From the NCBI GenBank assembly GCA_963920635.1, contig OY987299.1, positions 70,352,692 to 70,416,691 on the forward strand: DNA of 64,000 bases. Reading direction: 5' to 3'. The stretch is from Pseudeuparius sepicola. Taxonomy: Eukaryota; Arthropoda; Insecta; Coleoptera; Anthribidae. Of the stretch, positions 35,001 through 44,243 are shown piece after piece. The notes beneath the pieces are model-generated. The model was not told the DNA's origin, did not search any database, and was given only the letters and a program-made list of their open reading frames with translations. The translations under genes and the position numbers were made by a program. Numbering within the stretch: position 1 is the stretch's first letter; each line of letters begins with the position of its first letter.

Positions 35001-36646
35001 TTCGTAGAAACGTGTTAAAAAAAACAGAAAACTTATTAGCACAGCAAACCCAAAAATACACGATATACCAAACCACTTAAGCTGCTCTCAAAGATGAATA
35101 TTAAATTCCGAAAATAGATTTCCCAGCGGAAAATTCGAATGAATAATTCGGAATTTAACCTCACGTGATGCACACCTGACAAGTGGTAAAATGGAAAGCC
35201 GCCCGATTCTTTTCGCTGGGTCTATTTATAACCTTTTTTGAAATATGGACAACGGATGACTTCCGTTTCCTTTCCAGAACACTTTGGAAGGTTTTAAAAG
35301 TGAAACTTATTGATACAAAATTTAAAATACTATAACCGTAGGTCAAGAACGTTTTCAACTGTCAATTCTGCCAACTTCTACCACGTATTCGACCAGTAGA
35401 AACGTCGAACACAAAGAATGATATTAGTACACGGAACAACCGTGGCGCGCGAGTCAATTGTAAACTGAATAACGTGAATATTATCTTTGCAATTAACATC
35501 AGACAGTGATCACAACAATGTAATTATTGTTCTATTAATACGTACCTTCAATTGCTGAATAAAATTTGAACACTTTTGCGACCGGAACATACCCTTTAAT
35601 AAATGGTTTGTTTAAGACACCAAGGTAGGCAACTTATTATGCATCAGCTTGCATAGGTGGTTGCAGATAGCAGGGCAACATTTTTAAATTTGGTAGGTGT
35701 ATACGGGGGGTGACGAATAAATTGGAATTAAATACTGCATTTAAACGCTGTAACGGAAATTAGATAAAATTTTCGTTACATTGTGATTTCACCAATTTGT
35801 TTGCAGATGACAGACTGTTGGCTTGTTACGATGTTGATTTGAATGCGGCAGTGCAAAGGATGAACACTGTACTTTCTTGTGTAAATGGATATCTCCAAGC
35901 AAACAAATTAAAACTTAATATTTCTAAATCTAAAGGCATGAAGTTACAACCAAGCACAGGTACATGAATGTTGATTTAAATGATGTAAATCTAAAAATAA
36001 ATAGTGAAAAGATAGCCATTGTCGAGTCTACTAAATATCTCGGTTTTCAAATAGATAATATCTTGGCATTTAACAGTCAATTTCAATATATTTATAAGAA
36101 GATATGAAGAAAAACTTTATTTCTTTTCTCGAATATCCAAAAATTTATCTATGAATTGTAAAGTCACAGTTTTTAATCATTCAGCCACATTTTGATTATT
36201 GTGCTTCAGTGAGTTATATGTTTAATTCCAATCAAATTGGACAGCTACAAAAACTGCAGAACCGTGGAATGCGAATAATACTAAAGATTGCCAGATGTGG
36301 GCCAGTGGCAGTCATGCTTGATGTTCTAAAGTGGCTTCCAGGTTCCAGCTTCCAAAAGGTTATACTACCTAACAATGGTTTTCATCTTTAAGATATTGCA
36401 CAACTTAGCCCCACCTTACTTTCAGGAATTTATAAGTCTAAACATTGACATTCACAATTATTCCACAAGAAGAAACTGCGACTTTCACATCGATAGACTT
36501 GGTAATAGAAATTCAATGAACGCGCTCTTTTTCAAAAGATTCAGGGAGTTCAATATGTTGTCGGATGAGATTAAGAGATCGACGTCACTTAGAATTTTTA
36601 GGAAAAGATTATTAGATGATATTAAAACCAGTTACTTAGTAAACTA
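32060..36646 (+). pseudogene. LINE ORF2 endonuclease-RT, interrupted by a solo LTR
   Basis: Endonuclease: DILYFNAQSLLNKI, VLVSEARI, GGIVIYVKDNLNFS, then GDFNFDLCV and DSETLIDYVLVNND and SDHSIISVC after a frameshift near 32480. RT: SSFKPLCLDDLQGIILSLDN, VVPIPK, SEFRPVNTLPSIEKVIE, VFLDLRRAFETLN, GVPQGGVLGPLLFISYLNDI; solo LTR insertion at 33666; then NLFADDRLL (about 35797) and the thumb region with KLKLNISKSKGMKL. The C-terminal domain (36209-36646) includes QLQKLQNRGMRIILKI and ENYSTRRNCDF-like segments. At least six frame breaks. Confidence 0.8.
33666..35780 (-). repeat. Solo gypsy-type LTR, 2115 bp, TTGT target duplication
   Basis: TTGT at 33662-33665 and 35781-35784 flanks a repeat starting TGTAACG (minus strand, 35780) and ending GGTTATA (33666), like the LTR at 19038-21139. 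Removing it and one TTGT restores a continuous LINE RT reading frame. Shared blocks include CTCACCTG near 34896 and CATCAGCTTGCAT near 35640. No internal region is present, the usual outcome of LTR-LTR recombination. Confidence 0.9.
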
Positions 36647-36820
36647 ATGACTTGTATTTGTGCTTTCTTATAATTATTAGTAGGTAAGGTATGTTTTTCT
36701 GGTATTACATATATGTATATGTGTTGTTATGACTGTTGTTGTTGGCGCCCTCCTAAGTTAATTGTAAGTCAATCGTTTGTATATTAGGGTTTCCTATTTA
36801 AATAAAGGTTATTTTTTTTA

Positions 36821-39184
36821 GGTGACTGTTGTTGGACGTTCCTGCATTACCCATGAATTTCCTGACTGTTCGGGCTGTCGCAAGTAGTACCGCTTTCTGC
36901 ATGGACCTGTAAAGATTATCAGTTAGACCCAGCTCTTTGATGTTTCTCAGAAAACTTTTTGGTATAACACCAGTTGTTGACACGATGATTGGAACCGTCT
37001 GAACGTTCTCAATTTCCCATTGCCTTCTAATTTGTTCTTCTAAGTCTCTGTACTTCTCGATCTTCTCAGTCTGCTTCACACGCAGGTTGTTGTTGTTTGG
37101 GATTGCCACATCAATTAGAGTTGTCTCCCTAGAAATTTTATCAACTATTATAAGGTCTGGCCTGTTATGGGCAACTCGTTGATCTTTCAGAACTGTACGA
37201 TCCCAGTACATCTTGTAGTTGCTGTTTTTTGAAGAACAGGCTCCGGTGTGTAGCTGTAATATGGGACCCTCTCTGCCTGCACAAGCAGCAGTTTTTCCGC
37301 CAGTTCCTGGTGCAAGATCTTGGCAACTGAGTCGTGTCGTTCCTTATATTCCGTTGATGCGAACATCTGACATCCTCCTGTTATGTGCTGGATTGTTTCT
37401 GAAGTTTGGCACCCATGTCTGCATCTGTCATCCACTACCGATGCATCTCCTACAATCAATTTTGGGTAGTTGCGAGTTGGTATAGCCTGATCTTGTATGG
37501 CCAGTAAGATGCCTTCCGTACAGCGGCTTCTCCATCCACATCTGTAGTTTATCATTGTCGGTTGGGTGGTGATTCTGATGCTCGTGTTCCCTCAGTTGTA
37601 GCAGTGTTGAGACGTCTGCTCCGCATATAGCCTTATGTAGTGTGGAGCCCTGCCTCTGGAAATAATTTCGCAGATTTAATATTTGTTGGTCCAATTGCTT
37701 GCTGAGGTCTGCCAATCCTCTTCCTCCTAGTTGACGTGGCAGAGTTGTTCTTTCTACGGCGCTGCGGGGATGATGTTTATGAGCTTTTGTCAGTAGTGTC
37801 CTAACATTTCGCTTTTCGTTGTTGATGTCCGTGTTGGTCCATTTCACTATTCCGAAGGAATAGCTGAGTACAGAGCACGCATACGTGTTTAGGGCCTTAA
37901 ACAAATTCCTGCTGTTAAGATCAGTTCGCACTACTTGTCTTACTCTTGTAATGAATTCATTCGTTAAATCGGTCTTCATTGTTCAATGGTCTATCCCTTG
38001 AGCTTGCTTCATCCCGAGATACTTCTACGTATCTCCCATGCTCATTGCTTCGATCTCCTGGCCGTCCTGCATCTCGTGTGCGCCTTGTTCGAGCTTTCCC
38101 CGGACGATGTTAAGGGTGCGGCACTTGTTCAGTCCAAACTGCATTCCGATGTCCCTGGGGAACTCCTCTACAATTGTAAGCATTTGCGTTAGTTGGTTTT
38201 TGGTTGCGGCCATCAGTTTTAAATCATCCATATATAATAGGTGATTCAACTTGATCGCTTCTGCGTTGTTGCTCTTGATAGCGAAGCCGTATTTTGTAGA
38301 GTTCAACCGATGTGAAAGAGGGTTCATCGTCATGCAGAACCACAGTGGACTGAGTGAATCTCCTTGGAAAATCCCTCTTCGGATGTTGATTGTGTCGGTC
38401 TCGATGTTGCTGCTTGCGGTTCTGAGTTGTATCTTAGTGCGCCAGGTTGTCATAACGTGTTCTAAAAAGAAAACTGTATGATGATCTATTTTATACAGCT
38501 TTAAGATACCTGTTAGCCAGTCGTGAGGTACGGAATCAAATGCTTTTTTGTAGTCCACATAAGCCATGTAGAGGTTTCGTTGCTTGGAATGAGCCTGGTT
38601 GCAGATGACAGAGTCTATGATGAGTTGCTCTTTGCATCCCATTGCGCCCTTCGAGCAGCCCTTCTGCTGCATTGCCATGATGTTGTTCCGCTCGCAGTGA
38701 GCACATATTCGCTGTGTAAGGCAAGATGTGATTGTCTTGTACAGCGTATTTGTGGCATCGGCGCTAGAATTCAAAGCACGGTAAAAACCTTTTTCTGATC
38801 GTTCAAACAGTTTGTTGTCTCGTTTCCTGTTGTTACTAGCCTTGTATCTTCTTAGACGCCCTTCGAAAACAGAAAGTTTTTGTTTTAATGTATCAAGACA
38901 TTGTTGAGCAGTGATGTTCGCGGGATCATGCCGAGAATGCATTTGGGTGAGGCTCATTATTGCCTGCACTGCCCTCTGGATCTTCCTAGTTCTAACTCCT
39001 CTAATATATTCTGTTACTTGTCCTATGTCTTTACGGAGACTCTTGATCTTCCTATTTAGTCGCATCTCCCATTGAGCCATTCGTGGTTCTTGTCTTGCAC
39101 AATTTATCTCTTGGGCCGTCCGAATCTTGGCTCCCATAGTGTTGATTGCGGTTGCTGCACAGTAGATCAACATGTGCATATGTA
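36821..39184 (-). pseudogene. R4/Dong-type copy Y, 5'-truncated and 3'-broken
   Basis: Minus strand, beginning (39184) at CATATGCACATG, the same breakpoint as copy b, and ending (36821) right after the nuclease stop codon region, without the R4 3' UTR. RT retains YMDDLKLM and RRGIFQGDSLSPLW. A large deletion joins ADATNT to LYKTITSC (near 38747, with TACG microhomology). A second deletion of about 85 bp follows GRHL near 37500. The nuclease motif RPDLIIVDKISRETTLIDVA is retained. Frames: 39245-38025, 37979-37428, 37555-37187, 37211-36798. Its 3' end directly joins the LINE 3' tail at 36820. Confidence 0.88.
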
Positions 39185-39196
39185 TATTATTATTAT

Positions 39197-42100
39197 CTCG
39201 ACTTAGCCAAAAGGCATTCGCACTCCCTCTACGGGGAACATTCACTCAGATCCCAGGTATCCCGGATACCAAAAGGATCTGGCTCGGACGAGACCCTTGC
39301 CAAGTTATCGGGCTTTAGGTGACATTGATGTTGTTGGATGATCGTGCATTCCCCCAGCTCCTTGATGTTTCTCAGCAAACTTTTTGGTATAACACCAGTT
39401 GTTGACATGATGATTGGAATCGTCTGGACATTCTCCATTTCCCATTGCCTTCTAATTCGTTCTTCTAAATCTCTGTACTTCGCGATCTTCTCGACTTGCT
39501 TCACACGCAGGTTGTTGTTGTTCGGGATGGCCACATCAATCAGAATTGTCTGCCTAGAAATTTTATCAACTATTATAAGGTCCGGTCTGTTATGGGCAAC
39601 TCGTTGATCTGTCAGAACTGTACGATCCCAGGACATCTTGTAGTTGCTGTTCTCAAGAACAGGCTCAGGTGTGTAGTTGTAATATGGGACCCTCTCTGTC
39701 TGCACAAGCAGCAGCTTTTCCGCCAGTTCCCGGTGCAAGATCTTGGCAACCGAATCGTGTCGTTCCTTATATTCCGTTGATGCGAACATCTGACATCCTC
39801 CTGTTATGTGCTGGATTGTTTCTGAAGTTGGGCACCCGTATCTGCATCTGTCATCCACTACCGATGCATCCCCTACAATGAATTTTAGGTAGTTGCGAGT
39901 TGGTATAACCTGATCTTGTATGGCCAGTAGGAAGCCTTCCGTCTCGGGGAACATTCGTCCCGAGGTCAGCCAATAGTTCGACGCTAACTTGTCGACATGT
40001 TCCTGGTTAACCTCATTAGGATGCCTCCCGTGCAGCGGCTTCCCCAACCACCTCTGTAGTTTATCGTTGTCGGTTCGGTGGTGATTTTGACGCTCGTGTT
40101 CCGTCAGACGTAGCGGTGTTGAGACGTCTGCTCCGCATATAGCCCTATGTAGTGTGGAGCTGTTGGCCTGCCTGTAGAAATAATTACGCAGATTTAATAT
40201 TTGTTGGTCCAATTGCTTGCTGAGATCTGCCAATCCTCTTCCTCCTAGTTGACGTGGCAGAGTTGTTCTTTCTACGGCGCTACGGGGATGATGTTTATGA
40301 GCTTTTGTCAGTAGTGTCCTCACTTTTCGTTGCAGGTTGTTGATGTCCGTGTTGGTCCAATTCACTATTCCGAACGAATAGCTGAGTACAGAGCACGCAT
40401 ACGTGTTCAGGGCCTTAAACAAATTCCTGCTGTTAAGATCAGTTCGCACTACTTGTCTTACTCTCTTGATGAATTCATTCGTTAAATCAGTCTTCATTGT
40501 TCGATGGTCTATCCTTTGAGCTTGTTTCATCCCGAGATACTTGTATGTATCTCCCTTGCTCATTGCTTCGATCTCCTGGCCGTCCTGCATCTCGTGTGCG
40601 CTTTGTTCGAGCTTTCCCCGGATGATATTAAGGGTGCGGCACTTGTCCAGTCCAAACAGCATTCCGATGTCCCTGGAGAACTCCTCTACAATTTTAAGCA
40701 TTTGCGTTAGTTGGTTTTTGGTTGCGGCGATCAGTTTTAAATCATCCATATATAATAGGTGATTCAACTTGATCGCTTCTGCGTTGTTGCTTTTGATAGC
40801 GAAGCCATATTTTGTAGAGTTCAACCGATGTGATAGAGGGTTCATCGCCATGCAGAACCACAGTGGACTGAGTGAATCTCCTTGGAAAATCCCTCTTCGG
40901 ATGTTGATTGTGTCGGTCTCGATGTTACTGTTTGCGGTTCTGAGTTGTATCTTAGTGCGCCAGGTTGTCATAACGTGTTCTAAAAAGGAAACTGTATGAT
41001 GATCTATTTTATACAGCTTTAAGATACCTGTGAGCCAGTCGTGAGGTACGGAATCAAATGCTTTTTTGTAGTCCACATAAGCCATGTGGAGGTTTCGTTG
41101 CTTGGAATGAGCCTGGTTGCAGATGACAGAGTCTATGATGAGTTGCTCTTTGCATCCCATTGCGCCCTTCGAGCAGCCCTTCTGCTGCATTGCAATGATG
41201 TTGTTCCGCTCGCAGTGAGCATATATTCGCTGCGTAAGGCAAGATGTGATTATCTTGTACAGCGTAGGCAAGCAGGTTATTGGGCGGTACTTGGCAGGGT
41301 TATCCGTATTCCGCTGGTCTTTTGGTAACAGGTAGGTTGCACCCTGTGTAAGAAACAATGGCATTTTCAGAGGATCGAGCAAGACTTCATTAATTAAGGT
41401 AGTTATTTGTTCATGCGTGCACCACAACTTCTTAATCCAATAATTTTGGAGATGATCTGGACCTGGTGCCTTCCAGTTGTGGGAATTCTTGATGACATCG
41501 GAGACCTCAGCGGTTGTGAATTGCTCGTGTTGCATCTGGCTATAGTTCCGGCCCATCTCGCGTTCTTCGCTGATCCAGCTTCCACTGACATTGTATGGAC
41601 CTGGTGTGGCAAGTTGATTTCTCCAGAAACCGTCGACCTGTTCTCTGCTAGGGTAACTCGCATTTGTGGCATTGGCGCTAGAATTAAAAGCACGGTAGAA
41701 ACCCTTTTCTGATCGTTCAAAGAGTTTGTTGTCTCGTTTCCTGTTGTTACTAGCCTTGTATCTACTCAGACGCCCTGCGAAAACAGAAAGTTTTTGTTTT
41801 AATGTGTCAAGACATTGTTGAGCAGTGATGTTCGCGGGGTCATGCCGAGAATGCATTTGGGTGCGGCTCATTATTGCCTGCACCGCCCTCTGGATCCTTC
41901 TAGTTGTAACTCCTCTGATATATTCCGTCACTTGTCCTATGTCTTTACGGAAACTCTCGATCTTCCGATTTAGTCGCATTTCCCATTGAGCCATTCGTGG
42001 TTCTGGTCTTGCACGATTCAACTCTTGGGCCGTTCGGATCTTGGCACCCATTACAGTGATGACTGCCATTGCGGCACAGTAGATTAACATGTGCATACGT

Positions 42101-42879
42101 TCTAATGTTGGTGTCACTGAAACATAGCTTGGTAAAATTCTTGTGTTCATAAGATCGAGCACGATCGCAAGTTTCCTGGAAGAATTTAATCTTGGTAGCG
42201 GTGGCCTGCTAAGTGGGTCTGTGCCTTCGTATCGCAATACTGCCTGTCTCATATGTGTGTCCAAGCCTTCAAAATGTTCTTCGTTAACCGATTCCAGACT
42301 CTCGGTTGTTGGTTCTACCGTTTCGGCTTCTAGTTGTTGTCCAGGCTCTTGAAGTTCCCCATTGTTGTTGTTGTCATCTATGTCTATGTGTTCGCCGTGG
42401 ATCTCTAGCTCAACTTCCCGTTTGATAGCGTTAAGTCGCGTTTCTGGAATTCGGTTATTTCTTAGAATAGTTCGATACTGATCACTCTTTGTTCAGACAC
42501 TTGCATGTGCGGAAACTCCCTGCAGAACTCGGCATGCAGTTGTTGTCGGTAGCCAATCATCTCTTGTCCTAAGTTTGTTACCCTGTAAAAAATACGCATA
42601 ATCGATTCATTCATGGACACAGTCCATTTCATGCGTCGTCGTTGTAATCCCGCCTCTGTGAACGCTGGCTGAAGTTCCCGCGCAGCACCTTCGGTGGGTG
42701 GAACCCTAGTTCTCGTTTGGCTCCCATGTTGTAGATGTTCGTGTTGTTGTTGGGCTGTAGCTGTTTGTGAAACAGGGGCCCGCCTCATCAGCGCCCTGTC
42801 ACCGACGTCCCGCTCGCTGTCATGCCCAGCGCCGGCTCCAGACATGCCCTGGCGATCCCCAGGCAGCGACCCTATGACA
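39197..42879 (-). mobile_element. R4/Dong-type copy X, full length between TAA repeats
   Basis: Runs from 42879 (start GTCATAGGGTCGCTGCC on the minus strand, preceded by ATAATAAT at 42880-42897) to 39197 (end GGCTAAGTCGAG, followed by TAA repeats at 39185-39196). At 3.68 kb it is the longest copy. It carries a GC-rich leader (about 42700-42879), an N-terminal frame and a 1,011-codon frame. It is followed immediately by truncated copy Y. Confidence 0.9.
39229..42740 (-). pseudogene. R4/Dong ORF of copy X (4 nt deletion, C-terminal deletion)
   Basis: The N-terminal frame (through 42462) contains RTRVPPTEGAARELQPAFTE and MSEQRV-type sequence. It is thrown out of frame by a 4 nt deletion near 42480, where copy c has GTGTCAGATCAG and this copy GTGATCAG. 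The main frame 42264-39229 is fully open: APGPDHLQNYWIKKLW, VDYKKAFDSVPHDWL, GIFQGDSLSPLWF, YMDDLKLIAATKN (about 40750), C-terminal CRYGCPTSETIQHITGGC and RPDLIIVDK. Near 39355 about 90 bp are deleted, so the last ~32 residues (region LYRSMQKAVLLATARTVRKF) are lost and replaced by UTR-encoded residues. Apart from these two deletions it is the best-preserved R4 copy here. Confidence 0.9.
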
Positions 42880-42897
42880 ATTATTATTATTATTATG

Positions 42898-43314
42898 TAA
42901 TACCTGTAAACATCATTGTGAACATGCTTTATAAAATAGATCAGTGCTGTAAATATAATATGTTCATGTACGCCATGTATTGTAGACTGAAAGACAGAAA
43001 CTTTAATTGTTAACAATAATTTTGTTGGTCTGTGTTTGCTTTGTTTGTGCTAACAGGCTTCATATTTAGAAAAATCAAATTTTAGGTTTACTTTTGCAAG
43101 TGTGTTTTAGTGGTTGCTTGCAAAGTAAATATGAATAGAACTTTTAAAGTTCTTGGATTTTACTTCTGAACTTCCAAATTGAATCACTTCTTATTATTCA
43201 TTAAGTGTACCAACTCACAGTTGCAGAAAAAAAATCTTATTAGCATCATGAAAAAATGATACTACTACAAATTAAAAAGTTCTATAAATTAAATAATAAG
43301 TAAATACCTTACAG
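42898..43314 (+). other. Probable Ge-1 intron sequence upstream of the exon
   Basis: AT-rich sequence without open frames between the R4 copy and the Ge-1 exon, ending in AATACCTTACAG, a usable 3' splice site although its pyrimidine tract is weak. Nothing else is recognised. Confidence 0.5.
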
Positions 43315-43541
43315 GTATCAAAATTTTCGGCCATACAACATAGCTTATCGAGGTGCAGCTATGATGAGGCCTTCCAGTTAGCACTGAGTGCCGAGAATCT
43401 TCGCTATGTTATATTTGTGTGCGAAAGAGTAGATATCAACAAAGTATTTGGTGAAGAATGCGTCCTACAACAGAGCTCGATTCTGGCCCTTATTCAACAA
43501 TTGAGCATGGAACTGCAACAGAAGACGGAGCTTAAATTGAG
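43315..43541 (+). CDS. Ge-1: Internal exon of Ge-1/EDC4 (enhancer of mRNA decapping 4)
   Basis: 227 nt open in one frame between TTACAG and GAG|GTCAGT splice signals. It encodes YDEAFQLALSAENLRYVIFV, CERVDINKVFGEECVLQQSS and ILALIQQLSMELQQKTELKL. This matches the C-terminal helical region of Ge-1/EDC4, whose family pattern is an AF.kALSA.dL..V.fvCE segment followed by LLSLIQQL. Ge-1 scaffolds Dcp1/Dcp2 decapping in P-bodies, and its C-terminal domain serves P-body localisation. The exon ends in phase 2 (2 nt of the next codon). I found neither the preceding exon nor the final exon in the window, so the flanking introns must be long and TE-filled. Codon use is less AT-biased than the surroundings, unlike a pseudogene. 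A retrocopy is unlikely given the splice sites. Confidence 0.85.
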
Positions 43542-44243
43542 GTCAGTATATGGTAGAATTTAATTAATTTCCTTTATTGAAACATTATGTTCAGAGTCTG
43601 ACAAATTTTACCAATTTGATTTCAATTTTTAATTTTTGGATTCACTATTATTCCACTTTAGACTAATACTCAGGAATCCTCGATTTAAATCCAGGCAAAA
43701 ATGGAAATCGAAGAAATTTCACAAATTCTATAAAAAAATTATTTATATAACACATTTATGACAGAGAAAGTAAATTTCTAACTATATACAGGGTGTTCCT
43801 GAATTGGTATAAACATTATTACGTCCCATCGGGCTTTATTTCCAAGATAATTTCAGAAATTAAAAAAAAATTCAGTAACTTGATTTAATACATATATCGC
43901 ATTGAAATTTGACGCACTTTAGGATATGACTGGTAGATAGACCTTTAAAAAAAAATTGCTGTTATACAGGGTGTATCGGTCATGAGTATATTAATTTTAA
44001 CTGCGTAATCGGGGAGCCCCATAAAGACAAAAAAAATTTCCTCGATGTTTAGAAAATGGGGCAAATCAAACTTAGCCCTGTGTAATGTAATGTCGCTAGA
44101 TTATTACACCAACCTCTAGGGCAAGCTGCCTCTCCTCTCGTGAGGGCATTTCCCCTCCATCAATATTATATTGGAAGAGGGAGTAGGGTGATGTTATCAC
44201 ATTTCAGAGTGGAATAAAAATGCTTTTAGAATTAAGTAAACAT
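43542..44243 (+). other. Ge-1 intron sequence with TIR-like fragments
   Basis: Starts GTCAGTAT as a donor site. Contains single-ended CAGGGTGTTCCTGAATTGG (43793) and CAGGGTGTATCGGTC (43965) motifs after TATA, resembling ends of the MITEs elsewhere, but I could not find matching inverted partners. No coding signal. Confidence 0.45.

Larger units (their letters stand above)
26777..36820 (+). mobile_element. CR1/Jockey-type LINE, split by a TIR element (carrying R4) and a solo LTR
   Basis: Segments 26777-27115, 31512-33665 and 35781-36820 join into one LINE: 5' UTR, ORF1 with a PHD-like finger, endonuclease, RT and a 3' UTR ending AATAAAGGTTATTTT. The first gap holds the TA-flanked TIR element 27116-31511; the second holds a solo LTR with a 4 bp target duplication (TTGT). 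Across the second gap the RT reads LNDIKLFID then CDFTNLFADD, a natural join. Many stops and frameshifts make it an old copy, older than all three insertions. Confidence 0.87.

Noticed and set aside
42462..43016. A 184-codon frame as a host gene crossing the TAA repeat
   Set aside because: Its N-terminal half is read from repeat and intron sequence; the C-terminal half is the R4 N-terminal region cut by a 4 nt deletion.
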